A stretch of 64,000 nt of DNA, taken from NCBI RefSeq assembly GCF_000600085.1, contig NZ_CP006821.1:1364001-1428000 (forward strand), read 5' to 3'. Numbering within the stretch: the stretch's first letter is position 1; the number at the start of each line of letters is the position of its first letter. Positions 49,512-57,982 of this stretch are shown piece by piece. The notes under the pieces were generated by a model that saw only the letters and a program-made list of their open reading frames with translations, was not told where the DNA came from and did not search any database. Source of the stretch: Helicobacter pylori oki112. GTDB taxonomy: Bacteria; Campylobacterota; Campylobacteria; Campylobacterales; Helicobacteraceae. The position numbers and the translations under genes are program-made.

Positions 49512-49855
49512 GGATTAAAAAAAGCCTTTTCTAACGCATGGCTTTGGACTAAAACCATATAAAGAATGGTAGGGAGCGTGATGCTTAAAACAAACGCCTT
49601 AAAAATGCGGTGTAAAAGGATAACGGATAAAAAAGCGGTGATTTCATTGATCCCATAAGGGGGTTTTAAAATTTGAATGTCTTTAAAACAATAGATCACG
49701 AGCATGCCTATCACTGAACATGATAAAGCCCTACCCAAATAACGCACAAAGTCATTGGGCGGGTTTTTAGCGTTAAACACCATAAAAGGCCAGATGCGCA
49801 TGAAATAAGTCGTTAATATGATGACTAAAATAATGAGTATAGAATGCATTAACAT
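49508..49855 (-). CDS. azlD: AzlD-type branched-chain amino acid exporter subunit
   Basis: 115 residues with about four membrane helices and the family stretch TYFMRIWPFMVFNAKNPPNDFVRYLGRALSCSVIGMLVIYCFKD. AzlD is the small partner of AzlC, exporting branched-chain amino acids. An alternative ATG lies 2 codons inside. It overlaps azlC by 7 bases. Confidence 0.88.
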   Translation of the reverse strand: MLMHSILIILVIILTTYFMRIWPFMVFNAKNPPNDFVRYLGRALSCSVIGMLVIYCFKDIQILKPPYGINEITAFLSVILLHRIFKAFVLSITLPTILYMVLVQSHALEKAFFNP

Positions 49856-50535
49856 TCTAACTGCTTTCTAAACAAAATAAGAGCAAGCACCATTAAAACT
49901 AAAGCGATGAGCAAAAAGTATTCAGTCCCAAAGAGCGCTAAACAAACGACCGCAATAATAATCCCAAGCCATGCGTTTTTATGATTCGTGGTGCGTTTGT
50001 ATTGCTCCATAAACAGCACGATAAAAATCGCTGTCATCACAAATTCCATGCCTTGAGTGTCAAAGGAAAAATGCGATCCGGCTAACGAGCCGATTAAAGA
50101 GCCAATAACCCAATAAGAGTGGTTGAGTAAGGAAATACTAAAAATGAAGTCTTTTTCACTCACCCCCTCTTTAGGAGCGTATAAATTCAATAGTGCAAAG
50201 GTTTCATCCGTGAGCGCATGCACTAAATAGGGCAAACGCCATTGGGTGTTTTTAAATCGATCTAGCATAGAAAGCGCATAACAAGTCTGTCTCGCATTCA
50301 CCAACAAGCTCACAATAACGACATTCATCAAACTCGCTTGCGTGCTTAAAAGCGTGATCGCTACAAACTGCACCGCCCCAGCATAGATGAATAACGACAT
50401 GAACAAAGCGACTTTATAATCATAGCCATGCTGGACTAAAAGCATTCCAAAAGTCATTCCCATAAGCAAATACCCTAAAAAGATAGAAATGGTATGAGGG
50501 AAAGCGTCTCTAAAGGCTTTTAGAAAATCATGCAT
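49849..50535 (-). CDS. azlC: AzlC-family branched-chain amino acid exporter
   Basis: A 228-residue membrane protein. DAFPHTISIFLGYLLMGMTFGMLLVQHGY, YAGAVQFVAITLL and LLVNARQTCYALSMLDRF are AzlC family blocks. The ATG at 50535 is preceded by AAAGG with good spacing; two in-frame TTG codons just before it are not used. It follows dnaJ by 10 bases on the same strand. Confidence 0.92.
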   Translation of the reverse strand: MHDFLKAFRDAFPHTISIFLGYLLMGMTFGMLLVQHGYDYKVALFMSLFIYAGAVQFVAITLLSTQASLMNVVIVSLLVNARQTCYALSMLDRFKNTQWRLPYLVHALTDETFALLNLYAPKEGVSEKDFIFSISLLNHSYWVIGSLIGSLAGSHFSFDTQGMEFVMTAIFIVLFMEQYKRTTNHKNAWLGIIIAVVCLALFGTEYFLLIALVLMVLALILFRKQLEC

Positions 50536-50545
50536 CAACAACCTT

Positions 50546-51655
50546 TTATTTGAACCAGTCTTTAATTTTAGAAATACAGGTTTCTAAAACGCTTTTATGC
50601 GGTTCGCCCTCATAGCCAAAACTCGCATGCAATTTTTCCAACAACCCTTGTTGCTCTTTATTCAAGCTTTTAGGATAAATCACTTGCAACACCACAATCA
50701 AACTCCCCCTATAAGAGCTTTCGGGGTGCTTCACGCCCTCGTTTCTAAACGCAAAAGTTTGCCTGTCTTTGGCGTTTCTAGGGATTTTTAATTCCAATTC
50801 GCCTCCTCTTAAAGACGGCACTTTAATCGTATGCCCTAAAGCGATAGTGGTGAAAAACACCGGCGCTTCAATGAACAAATCACAGCCTTCGCGCTTGAAA
50901 TGCTCATCTTCTTTGACTCGCGCTTCTAAATACAAATCCCCTCTTTTCCCCTTCTCGTATTCATTGCCCTTATTTTTAAGCACCATGCGGTTTTGATCAT
51001 CAATGCCCTCAGGGATTATTGCATCAATTTCCTCATCTTTAAGAATGTAGGTTTTACCCTTACACGCTTGGCATGGGGTTTTAATGATCTTGCCCTTACC
51101 TTGACACGCCCCACAAGTTTGCGCAAAACTCATAAAACCTTGACGCATAAACACCTGCCCCTGCCCATTACACTGCTTGCAAGTCTCTAGGGCTTTATCT
51201 TTAGCGCCCGTGCCATCGCAACTCTCACAAACGCTCTGGTATTGGACTTTAATGGTTTTTTTACAGCCAAAAACCGCTTCTTTAAAACTCAATTCAATGG
51301 TTTGCAAATAATCCGGTGCGATAGAGCTTTTTTGCCTTTTGCTCCCCCTAGCGCCAAACCCAAAAGCGTCTTCAAAAAACGAGCCTAAATCTTCAAAAAA
51401 ATCAGAAAAATCGCTCTGGCTTGAGCCGGCTTGGTTTAAGCCTTTTTTACCATACCTATCGTATAAGGCCCGTTTCTTTTCATCGCTTAACACCCCATAG
51501 GCTTCATTGATGAGCTTGAATTTTTCTTCGGCTTCTTTATCGCCGGCGTTTCTGTCTGGGTGGTATTTTAAAGCTAGCTTTCTGTAAGACTTTTTAATGG
51601 TCTCTTGGTTGCTGTGTTTTTCCACTTCTAAAATTTCATAATAACTCAATTCCAC
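50546..51655 (-). CDS. dnaJ: Chaperone protein DnaJ
   Basis: 369 residues. The J domain (about 3-68) has YHPDRNAGD with the HPD loop that stimulates DnaK. A Gly/Phe-rich linker ([12 protein letters not shown]) follows. Four zinc-finger repeats ([31 protein letters not shown]; about 143-205) and C-terminal substrate-binding domains complete the type I plan. No CIRCE operator is seen in the 123-base gap upstream; H. pylori keeps dnaK-grpE elsewhere. Confidence 0.98.
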   Translation of the reverse strand: MELSYYEILEVEKHSNQETIKKSYRKLALKYHPDRNAGDKEAEEKFKLINEAYGVLSDEKKRALYDRYGKKGLNQAGSSQSDFSDFFEDLGSFFEDAFGFGARGSKRQKSSIAPDYLQTIELSFKEAVFGCKKTIKVQYQSVCESCDGTGAKDKALETCKQCNGQGQVFMRQGFMSFAQTCGACQGKGKIIKTPCQACKGKTYILKDEEIDAIIPEGIDDQNRMVLKNKGNEYEKGKRGDLYLEARVKEDEHFKREGCDLFIEAPVFFTTIALGHTIKVPSLRGGELELKIPRNAKDRQTFAFRNEGVKHPESSYRGSLIVVLQVIYPKSLNKEQQGLLEKLHASFGYEGEPHKSVLETCISKIKDWFK

Positions 51656-51778
51656 GATCGCTCCAAAAATGGCATCAAAACGCTTATTTTATCTTAAAAG
51701 CGATAATTTGCGTGTTTTGGCGCATGCCAAAACTTAGATAAAATAATACGGTGAAACTATAGTAATAAAGATAACCTT

Positions 51779-52909
51779 ATGAGATTTTTTTGCTTCTTCT
51801 TATTTTTTCTAACCTTTTCAAACGCACAGATAATGATGACTTTTGATTCTCAAACTAACGCCAAGCTCTCGCGCTCTAACGAACAGCTTTCAGACATGCT
51901 CTATAAACTCAATGAAAGTTTGAGAATCTATCAAAGCGTGCTTTCCAATAACCAAGATCAACTCAAAGAAATCAAAAAAGCTAACAGCGCCCTAAATAGC
52001 CAGAGGCGTTTTTTTAACGCCAGCCAGATCCGCCTTATGGACACTGATGCGTTATTGAAGCAAAGCGCTTTGGAATTAGAAAAATTACAAGCTTTAGAAA
52101 AACGCTTAAAAGAGAGCATGGAACAAGAACGCTTAATCAAAGAATCCCAAACGCTTTTCTTGCAAGAACATTGCCCTTATTTGAGCGGTGTTAAGAATTT
52201 AGAAGAGGCTTCAAACGCTTTAGAAGTCCAAGAGCAAAACAACGCCCTTTTCTTACTCAAAGATCCTAAACTCGCCCGTTTGCTCTCACGATTGGATTTG
52301 ATGAGCGCTTTAAGCACCTTATGCGATCAAGTTTTAGAAAACCAAGCCCATAACCAACAATCCCATAACAAAACCCTAGAATACAACGCTCTTAAAAACC
52401 ATGATTTTCAAGCCTATAAAGCCATGCGTTTGAAAAAATTTAAAAACAAGCTTCAAAGCCAAATCCAAGCTAAAGAAGACGCCCTAAAAACCTTTTTACC
52501 CTTAGAAAAACGCCTAGAAACTTTAAAAACGCATTTTTTATGCGATAAAGAAAACCTGAAATCATGCGCTAAAGAATTGCGCCAACGCTACCAAAACGCC
52601 CTCATAGAGCGAGATAAAGAACTAAAAAACGCTAAAAATAATAAAGAAAAGCATGCTCTAATCTTAGCCAATTACGAGCATACGCTAAAAACCTTGAATG
52701 TAGAATTTTTAAGCGAATTGAGTGAGCAAATGGCGTTTTTGAATGAAACCATGGCGTTAAACGCCAAAGTTTTAGCCCTTTTAGCCCAACAACAGACTAA
52801 AAAGCCCTTCAATGTGAGCGGTGATTTGAGCAATGGAAAGGCTCTTATTAAAAATATCCGCCTAGATCCGCATGGATTCCCTAGCTTTGAAAATTTTAAG
52901 CGAGAATGA
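51779..52909 (+). CDS. Exported coiled-coil protein of unknown function
   Basis: 376 residues: a signal peptide (about 1-16, ending SNA), then almost continuous charged helix with heptad character over about 25-345 (for example LEKLQALEKRLKESMEQERL). Four Cys residues occur in the mid region. It is probably a periplasmic coiled-coil protein; no enzyme motif is seen. It is transcribed alone, convergent with mnmA. I do not recognise a named family. Confidence 0.85.
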   Translation: MRFFCFFLFFLTFSNAQIMMTFDSQTNAKLSRSNEQLSDMLYKLNESLRIYQSVLSNNQDQLKEIKKANSALNSQRRFFNASQIRLMDTDALLKQSALELEKLQALEKRLKESMEQERLIKESQTLFLQEHCPYLSGVKNLEEASNALEVQEQNNALFLLKDPKLARLLSRLDLMSALSTLCDQVLENQAHNQQSHNKTLEYNALKNHDFQAYKAMRLKKFKNKLQSQIQAKEDALKTFLPLEKRLETLKTHFLCDKENLKSCAKELRQRYQNALIERDKELKNAKNNKEKHALILANYEHTLKTLNVEFLSELSEQMAFLNETMALNAKVLALLAQQQTKKPFNVSGDLSNGKALIKNIRLDPHGFPSFENFKRE

Positions 52910-52952
52910 GTGTTTAAAAAAGCGATCAATCAGGCTATAAGTGCCAAAAGCC

Positions 52953-53981
52953 CTAAACAATCACGCCTCCGCCAAGCAAGATGTCATCTTTATAAACGAC
53001 TAAGGCTTGCCCTTTAGCCACGCCATAAAAAGGCTCTTTAAACCCCACTTCAATCATTCCATCTTTTAAGCTCACAAACGCTTTAGCAGGCACGCTCCTG
53101 TAACGGGCCTTGATAAAGTATTCGCCATCTTTAAAATCTTTCATTAAAGATTTGTTTTTAGCCTTAAGCGAATGCGTGGCGAGATCTTCTTTTTTGCCCA
53201 CAACCAACTCGTTCTTTTTAGCGTCAATCCCCACCACAAAATGCGGCTCTAACGCGCCTTTAATACTAAAGCCTTTGCGTTTGCCAATCGTGTATTGCAT
53301 ATAGCCCTTATGCGTGCCAATGATTTCGCCTTGTAGGTTTTTCACCACGCCCTCTTTTTCCACTTCAACATGCTTTTTTAAAGTGTCAATGTAGCTTTTT
53401 TCCACAAAACAGATTTCTTGAGATTCCTTATAAGTTTCTAGAGTGCCTAAAAAAGGCATCGCATTCAAGGCTAAAGGCTTAATATCCTTTTTTAACAAAT
53501 CCCCTAAAGGGAACACCAATTTAGCGATAACTTCATGCTCTAAAGCGTATAAAAAATAGCTCTGATCTTTAGTTTTATCCAAAGCCTCTTGAATATAGCT
53601 TACCTTGTCAATTTCTTTGACTCTCGCATAATGCCCGGTAGCGATCTTTTCACACCCTAATTTTAAAGCGTGATCTAAAGCTAGCCCAAATTTCATTAAA
53701 GGGTTGCACAACGCGCAAGGGTTAGGGGTTTGCCCTTCTTCATAAGCGCTGATAAATTCATCATAAACCGCGCTTTTAAAATCCTTTTGAAAATCCAACA
53801 CCTCTAAAGGAATGCCTAAAAACTCGCACGCTTTTTGAGCGTTTTTAATGTATAAATCATGCTTTTTTTCGCTCGCATGGAGTTTCAAATAAATCCCCAC
53901 TAATTCATGCCCTTGCTCTTTTAAGCTATAAGCGCTATAAGAGCTATCCACCCCCCCACTGAGTAATACCGCTATTTTCAT
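52953..53981 (-). CDS. mnmA: tRNA-specific 2-thiouridylase MnmA
   Basis: A 342-residue enzyme that thiolates U34 of Lys, Glu and Gln tRNAs. The PP-loop [10 protein letters not shown] is at residues 8-17. The catalytic Cys pair is Cys89 (NPCALC) and Cys191 (SQEICFVE); Cys92 is an extra nearby cysteine. The GHYARV and FLYAL tRNA-contact segments and the C-terminal beta barrel are intact. Confidence 0.97.
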   Translation of the reverse strand: MKIAVLLSGGVDSSYSAYSLKEQGHELVGIYLKLHASEKKHDLYIKNAQKACEFLGIPLEVLDFQKDFKSAVYDEFISAYEEGQTPNPCALCNPLMKFGLALDHALKLGCEKIATGHYARVKEIDKVSYIQEALDKTKDQSYFLYALEHEVIAKLVFPLGDLLKKDIKPLALNAMPFLGTLETYKESQEICFVEKSYIDTLKKHVEVEKEGVVKNLQGEIIGTHKGYMQYTIGKRKGFSIKGALEPHFVVGIDAKKNELVVGKKEDLATHSLKAKNKSLMKDFKDGEYFIKARYRSVPAKAFVSLKDGMIEVGFKEPFYGVAKGQALVVYKDDILLGGGVIV

Positions 53982-54121
53982 TTTTAATCTTTCATTAAAT
54001 GAGTTATGGCTCGTAGTCTAGCGCAAAAACCATTCATAACCACCTTTTTTAACCATTGGCATGCTAAAATACCTAAAGATTTTTTAAAATCGCATCAAAA
54101 CGCATGGAGAAAATAAGGGCA

Positions 54122-54883
54122 ATGGCCAAAATTGAATTGTTAGCCAAATTCACGCAAATCGCGCTCCCTAACAGCCACCCTTTATTGAAAAAAGTTTTAA
54201 ACTACGCTAAAAAGCATTTCAGCCAGTGCCACATGCTCTCTTCATCGTTACTCATTTTAAACGACACGGAATGCTTCAAAAAAAACTACTTGCTTAATTG
54301 GGTCTATCATGCCCTTGAATGCGCGCATGAAAAAGATATTAGTGCGTATTCTTTAGAAGAAATCTTACAAAAAAGCCACCTGCCCATACGCATCAAAATC
54401 ATAGCTCAAAACACGCTTTTAGAAAAAATAGAAGTGAAAGTTTTAACCTTTGGGGCGGAATACGCGCTTTTTATCACCAAGCACCCTATCGCCAAGCGGT
54501 TTTTACGCCAAAAATTTAACGGCTATGTGTTTTTAGAAACCCAAGATGAATTGCATATAAGAGGCGATTCAGAGCGTTTTTGGGAACTCATTGTAACGCT
54601 CAATGAAAACAAAATCGTCCATAACGCATGCTTATATTTCATCTATCCTAATGGCTTTGGTAAGGACAGCTACACCACTTTGGCTGAGCGCAAATTAAGG
54701 GAATGCTATAAAGCGTTAGGTTTCATCAAGCATGAAAATTTCAGCGAAGTGAAAAAGCGCTATTTAGAATTGGCTAAAACCTACCACCCTGATTTGTGCG
54801 ATCTTAAAGAAAAAAAGGCTCTTTATGCCAAACGCTTCGCTATCATTCAAGAAGCCTACCGCCACATTAAAAAACACGCTTAA
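54122..54883 (+). CDS. Protein with C-terminal J domain (DnaJ-like)
   Basis: About 253 residues. The last 60 form a J domain ([32 protein letters not shown]) with the HPD tripeptide, followed by a helix ([19 protein letters not shown]). The first 190 residues are a domain I do not recognise. The C-terminal J domain recalls DjlA-like co-chaperones, but there is no membrane anchor. I chose the ATG at 54122 because AAGGG precedes it closely; an ATG at 54104 lacks a ribosome site but cannot be excluded. It overlaps nadD on the other strand by 4 bases. Confidence 0.78.
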   Translation: MAKIELLAKFTQIALPNSHPLLKKVLNYAKKHFSQCHMLSSSLLILNDTECFKKNYLLNWVYHALECAHEKDISAYSLEEILQKSHLPIRIKIIAQNTLLEKIEVKVLTFGAEYALFITKHPIAKRFLRQKFNGYVFLETQDELHIRGDSERFWELIVTLNENKIVHNACLYFIYPNGFGKDSYTTLAERKLRECYKALGFIKHENFSEVKKRYLELAKTYHPDLCDLKEKKALYAKRFAIIQEAYRHIKKHA

Positions 54884-55395
54884 ACCCCTAAACTAGCCCT
54901 AATCGCGCTAGAAGAAATCGGCGCATCAATGCCTTTTAAAGGGAAATAACGCCCCTTAAACTGGATCTCTTCATAGCCAATCCTTTCAAAAACCACTAAT
55001 TCCACCCTTTTTAAAAGCTCTTTAGCGTTAGTCCAAGAAGAAAGATGCCTCAAACAATCCGCTCCTATGACTAAATAAAGCGTTTGTGGGCGGTAGAGTT
55101 TTTGAAAATAAATCACGCTTTCTATCGTAGGCACAGCCCTTTCTTGCTTGATTTCAAAATCGCTCAATAGCACCCTATCTATTCCCTTTAAAGCTCTTTC
55201 TAATTCCTTAAAACGGGTTTGCGCGTCCAAAAAACATGGTTTTTTGAAAGGGTTTTGATAAGCGGGTAAGACAATGAGCTTAGCAAATGGCAATAATTCT
55301 AAAGTTTGATCAATAATGGCTAAATGAGCCTTGTGTAAGGGATCAAAACTCCCTCCATAGAGCGCTAATTCTTTGTATTTTAAGACGCTATTCAT
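54880..55395 (-). CDS. nadD: Nicotinate-nucleotide adenylyltransferase
   Basis: A 171-residue enzyme that makes deamido-NAD from nicotinate mononucleotide and [14 protein letters not shown] (14-24) is the nucleotidyltransferase T/HxGH site and ISSSAIR near the C-terminus is the second phosphate-binding motif. It is a little shorter than typical NadD. The ATG at 55395 lies inside nikR (8-base overlap) with no ribosome site of its own, so translation is probably coupled to nikR. Confidence 0.93.
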   Translation of the reverse strand: MNSVLKYKELALYGGSFDPLHKAHLAIIDQTLELLPFAKLIVLPAYQNPFKKPCFLDAQTRFKELERALKGIDRVLLSDFEIKQERAVPTIESVIYFQKLYRPQTLYLVIGADCLRHLSSWTNAKELLKRVELVVFERIGYEEIQFKGRYFPLKGIDAPISSSAIRASLGV

Positions 55396-55834
55396 TGTGT
55401 TCAAAGCTAGACGCCTTAGTCAATTTAGCGAATTTAACCCCCCTAAGCCCCCCGATTTCTAATTGCAAGCGTTGGATTTCAAGCGAATTGCCTTGTAAAA
55501 TAATCGTTTCTAAACAATTATGCGCGTCCATATGAATGTGCGTGGTGCATAAAACATGCGTCCCGCTGGCATGCTGAATGTCTATCATGTGCTGGTTTAA
55601 TTCCCTTTGATGGTGATCATAAATCACCACAAGCACGGCGATTTTGCTCCCATCATTAGGGTTATCTTCTGCCCAATTGTCTTCTACTAATTTTTCTCTG
55701 ATCATGTCGCGCACTAATTCTGAGCGAGAAGAATAGCCGTTTTTAATGATGCGGTTGTCTAATTCGTCTAATAAATTTTGTTGTAAAGAAACCGAAAAGC
55801 GGATGATTGAATCGTTTTTATTGGGTGTATCCAT
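55388..55834 (-). CDS. nikR: Nickel-responsive regulator NikR
   Basis: A 148-residue ribbon-helix-helix regulator. The N-terminal DNA-binding strand is [10 protein letters not shown] (10-19). The C-terminal ACT-like domain carries the nickel ligands His88, His99, His101 and Cys107 at the numbering known for the H. pylori protein. The start at 55834 gives that exact length; the frame runs 15 codons further, but only this ATG has AAGGA at suitable distance. In H. pylori NikR represses and activates nickel uptake, iron and TonB genes; exbB-exbD-tonB are divergent from it here. Confidence 0.97.
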   Translation of the reverse strand: MDTPNKNDSIIRFSVSLQQNLLDELDNRIIKNGYSSRSELVRDMIREKLVEDNWAEDNPNDGSKIAVLVVIYDHHQRELNQHMIDIQHASGTHVLCTTHIHMDAHNCLETIILQGNSLEIQRLQLEIGGLRGVKFAKLTKASSFEHNE

Positions 55835-55911
55835 TTGAGAAAAATCCTTTTTTGGCATGAGTTCGTTAAAAGCCGTCATGCTAGTATGATTGAATTAATT
55901 TAAAATGAACA

Positions 55912-55917
55912 ATTATA
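55912..55917 (-). promoter_or_regulatory. Probable nikR -10 box
   Basis: TATAAT on the minus strand, 77 bases before the nikR ATG. No good -35 is visible. The whole divergent gap 55835-56167 (333 bases) is AT-rich and is known in this species to hold NikR operators; I cannot place them by eye. Confidence 0.45.
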
Positions 55918-55999
55918 ATACAAACTGGATTTAAATGGTTGGTCATAAGACACTATTTATAGCGTTTGAATTTGATTGTAATTATTAGCTTAATCATCA

Positions 56000-56028
56000 T
56001 TGACTTATTATTATTAAAACAATATAAT
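56000..56028 (+). promoter_or_regulatory. exbB-exbD-tonB promoter
   Basis: TTGACT (56000-56005), a 17-base spacer and TATAAT (56023-56028) form a textbook vegetative promoter. The predicted start near 56035 gives a leader of about 130 bases before exbB. The spacer is a run of TTA triplets, a possible site for Fur or NikR. Confidence 0.7.
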
Positions 56029-56167
56029 CAACAAACCAACATTCCTTTATCATTTTGGAGCGTTTATGCGAACGAATGCTTCTTAAAGAGCGCATGCTCT
56101 TTAGTGTGGCTGTATCGCAGTGGCTTTAATTTTAAGGGAATTATTTTATCATAGACAAGGAGTTTTT

Positions 56168-56605
56168 ATGGGCGGTTTTTCAATGGCAATGTTGAAAGAT
56201 TATGTGGATGTGTTTATTTTTGCGGTGCTTGGCGTGGCGAGTTTTTTAGCTTTGTGGTTTGTGATTGAAAGGATTATTTTTTATTCCAAAGTCAATTTGA
56301 AGGCTTATGATGATATAGATGCCCTGAATTTGGATTTAACCAAGAATCTAACCATTCTCTATGTGATTTTTTCTAACGCGCCTTATGTGGGCTTATTAGG
56401 AACGGTTTTAGGGATCATGGTGATTTTCTATGACATGGGCATGAGCGGCGGGATGGACGCTAAAACGATCATGGTAGGTTTGTCTTTAGCTTTAAAAGCG
56501 ACCGCTCTAGGGCTTGCTGTGGCGATTCCCACTTTGATCGCTTATAATAGCTTGTTGAGAAAATCCGATGTTTTGAGTGAAAAATTCAGGATCATGAAAA
56601 AATGA
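56168..56605 (+). CDS. exbB: Biopolymer transport protein ExbB
   Basis: 145 residues, a short ExbB/TolQ/MotA-type protein with three membrane helices. [22 protein letters not shown] and [24 protein letters not shown] are the conserved pore helices. The ATG at 56168 is preceded by AAGGAG; the 16-codon upstream extension is not used. It overlaps exbD by 4 bases. Confidence 0.95.
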   Translation: MGGFSMAMLKDYVDVFIFAVLGVASFLALWFVIERIIFYSKVNLKAYDDIDALNLDLTKNLTILYVIFSNAPYVGLLGTVLGIMVIFYDMGMSGGMDAKTIMVGLSLALKATALGLAVAIPTLIAYNSLLRKSDVLSEKFRIMKK

Positions 56606-56991
56606 AAAGCATCAGAAGAGGCGATGGGCTGAATGTTGTCCCTTTTATTGATATTATGCTCGTTTTGCTAGCGATTGTGCTAAGCATTTCTACTTTTATC
56701 GCGCAAGGTAAGATTAAAGTCAGTCTCCCTAACGCTAAAAATGCGGAAAAATCCCAGCCAAACGATCAAAAAGTGGTGGTCATCTCCGTAGATGAGCATG
56801 ACAATATTTTCGTAGATGACAAACCGACGAATTTAGAAGCTTTGAGCGCTGTAGTCAAACAAACAGACCCTAAAACCCTTATAGACTTAAAAAGCGACAA
56901 AAGCTCTCGTTTTGAAACTTTTATCAGCATTATGGATATTTTAAAAGAGCATAATCATGAAAATTTCTCCATCTCCACGCAAGCTCAGTAA
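56602..56991 (+). CDS. exbD: Biopolymer transport protein ExbD
   Basis: 129 residues. One membrane helix (about 14-34) begins [15 protein letters not shown], with the essential Asp16-region proton carrier, and a periplasmic domain follows ([21 protein letters not shown]). It forms the proton channel with ExbB that drives TonB. It overlaps tonB by 35 bases. Confidence 0.95.
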   Translation: MKSIRRGDGLNVVPFIDIMLVLLAIVLSISTFIAQGKIKVSLPNAKNAEKSQPNDQKVVVISVDEHDNIFVDDKPTNLEALSAVVKQTDPKTLIDLKSDKSSRFETFISIMDILKEHNHENFSISTQAQ

Positions 56992-57805
56992 AGTTTCAAC
57001 GAGTGTTAGCTTTTTAATCTCTTTCGCCCTATACGCTATAGGGTTTGGCTATTTTTTACTACGCGAAGAGGCCCCAGCGCCTTTAGCCCAAGCTGGCACC
57101 ACTAAGGTTACCATGAGTTTAGCCAGCATTAACACCAATTCTAAAGTGAAGACGAATGCCGAATCCGCTAAACCCAAAGAAGAACCTAAAGAAAAACCCA
57201 AGAAAGAAGAACCAAAAAAAGAAGTAGCGAAGCCTAAACCCAAACCAAAGCCTAAACCCAAACCCAAGCCAAAACCTAAGCCTGAACCTAAACCCAAACC
57301 TGAACCAAAACCCGAGCCTAAGCCTGAACCTAAAGTTGAAGAACCTAAGAAAGAAGAGCCTAAAGAAGAACCCAAAAAAGAAGAAGCTAAAGAGGAAGCT
57401 AAAGAAAAAAGCGCTCCTAAACAAGTAACGACTAAAGATATAGTCAAAGAAAAAGACAAGCAAGAAGAGTCTAACAAGACTTCTGATGGGGCCACTTCTG
57501 AAGCTCAAGCTTATAACCCAGGAGTGAGCAACGAATTTTTAATGAAGATCCAAACCGCTATTTCTTCTAAAAACCGCTACCCTAAAATGGCGCAGATTAG
57601 GGGCATTGAGGGCGAAGTGTTAGTGAGCTTTGTGATCAATCCTGATGGGAGCGTTACGGACATTAAAGTCGTCAAAAGCAACACGACAGATATTTTAAAC
57701 CATGCGGCTTTAGAGGCCATTAAAAGCGCGGCGCATCTATTCCCTAAACCAGAAGAAACCGTGCATCTAAAAATCCCTATCGCTTATAGCTTGAAAGAAG
57801 ACTAA
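56957..57805 (+). CDS. tonB: TonB energy-transducing protein
   Basis: 282 residues. A membrane anchor (15-34) with a Ser/His-type face is followed by a long Pro-Lys/Pro-Glu rod (about 72-150), including about nine uninterrupted PK pairs from residue 93. A C-terminal TonB domain (about 192-282) has RYPKMAQIRGIEGEVLVSFVINPDGSV. It spans the periplasm to energise receptors for iron, nickel and cobalamin. The rod is encoded by degenerate 6-base repeats (57235-57350). The anti-sense frames in that region are artefacts of the repeat. Confidence 0.96.
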   Translation: MKISPSPRKLSKVSTSVSFLISFALYAIGFGYFLLREEAPAPLAQAGTTKVTMSLASINTNSKVKTNAESAKPKEEPKEKPKKEEPKKEVAKPKPKPKPKPKPKPKPKPEPKPKPEPKPEPKPEPKVEEPKKEEPKEEPKKEEAKEEAKEKSAPKQVTTKDIVKEKDKQEESNKTSDGATSEAQAYNPGVSNEFLMKIQTAISSKNRYPKMAQIRGIEGEVLVSFVINPDGSVTDIKVVKSNTTDILNHAALEAIKSAAHLFPKPEETVHLKIPIAYSLKED

Positions 57806-57982
57806 GCTAGTCTTTCTTTTAAAGGCGGTTTTAAGCCTTAAAAGTTGAATCAAACTCTCATTTTTCCCAATTTATAAAAAAATCTCTAAAATTTAGAGCT
57901 AAAATTAGCCATAAAATTCCATTTATTGCTTGTAACACAAAATCTCTTTTTATCAAAGAAAAATCTAATAAAAGGAGAAAAC

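Noticed and set aside
51656..51778. CIRCE heat-shock operator before dnaJ
   Set aside because: No 9-9-9 inverted repeat of the CIRCE type is visible in the gap.
55966..56154. 62-codon frame in the nikR-exbB gap with a hydrophobic start
   Set aside because: It needs a TTG start without a ribosome site and runs across the strong exbB promoter; more likely leader DNA.
57049..57508. Long minus-strand frames opposite tonB (Gly/Ser/Leu-rich and Phe/Arg-rich)
   Set aside because: They are the complement of the Pro-Lys repeat and have no start signals. tonB is clearly the real gene.
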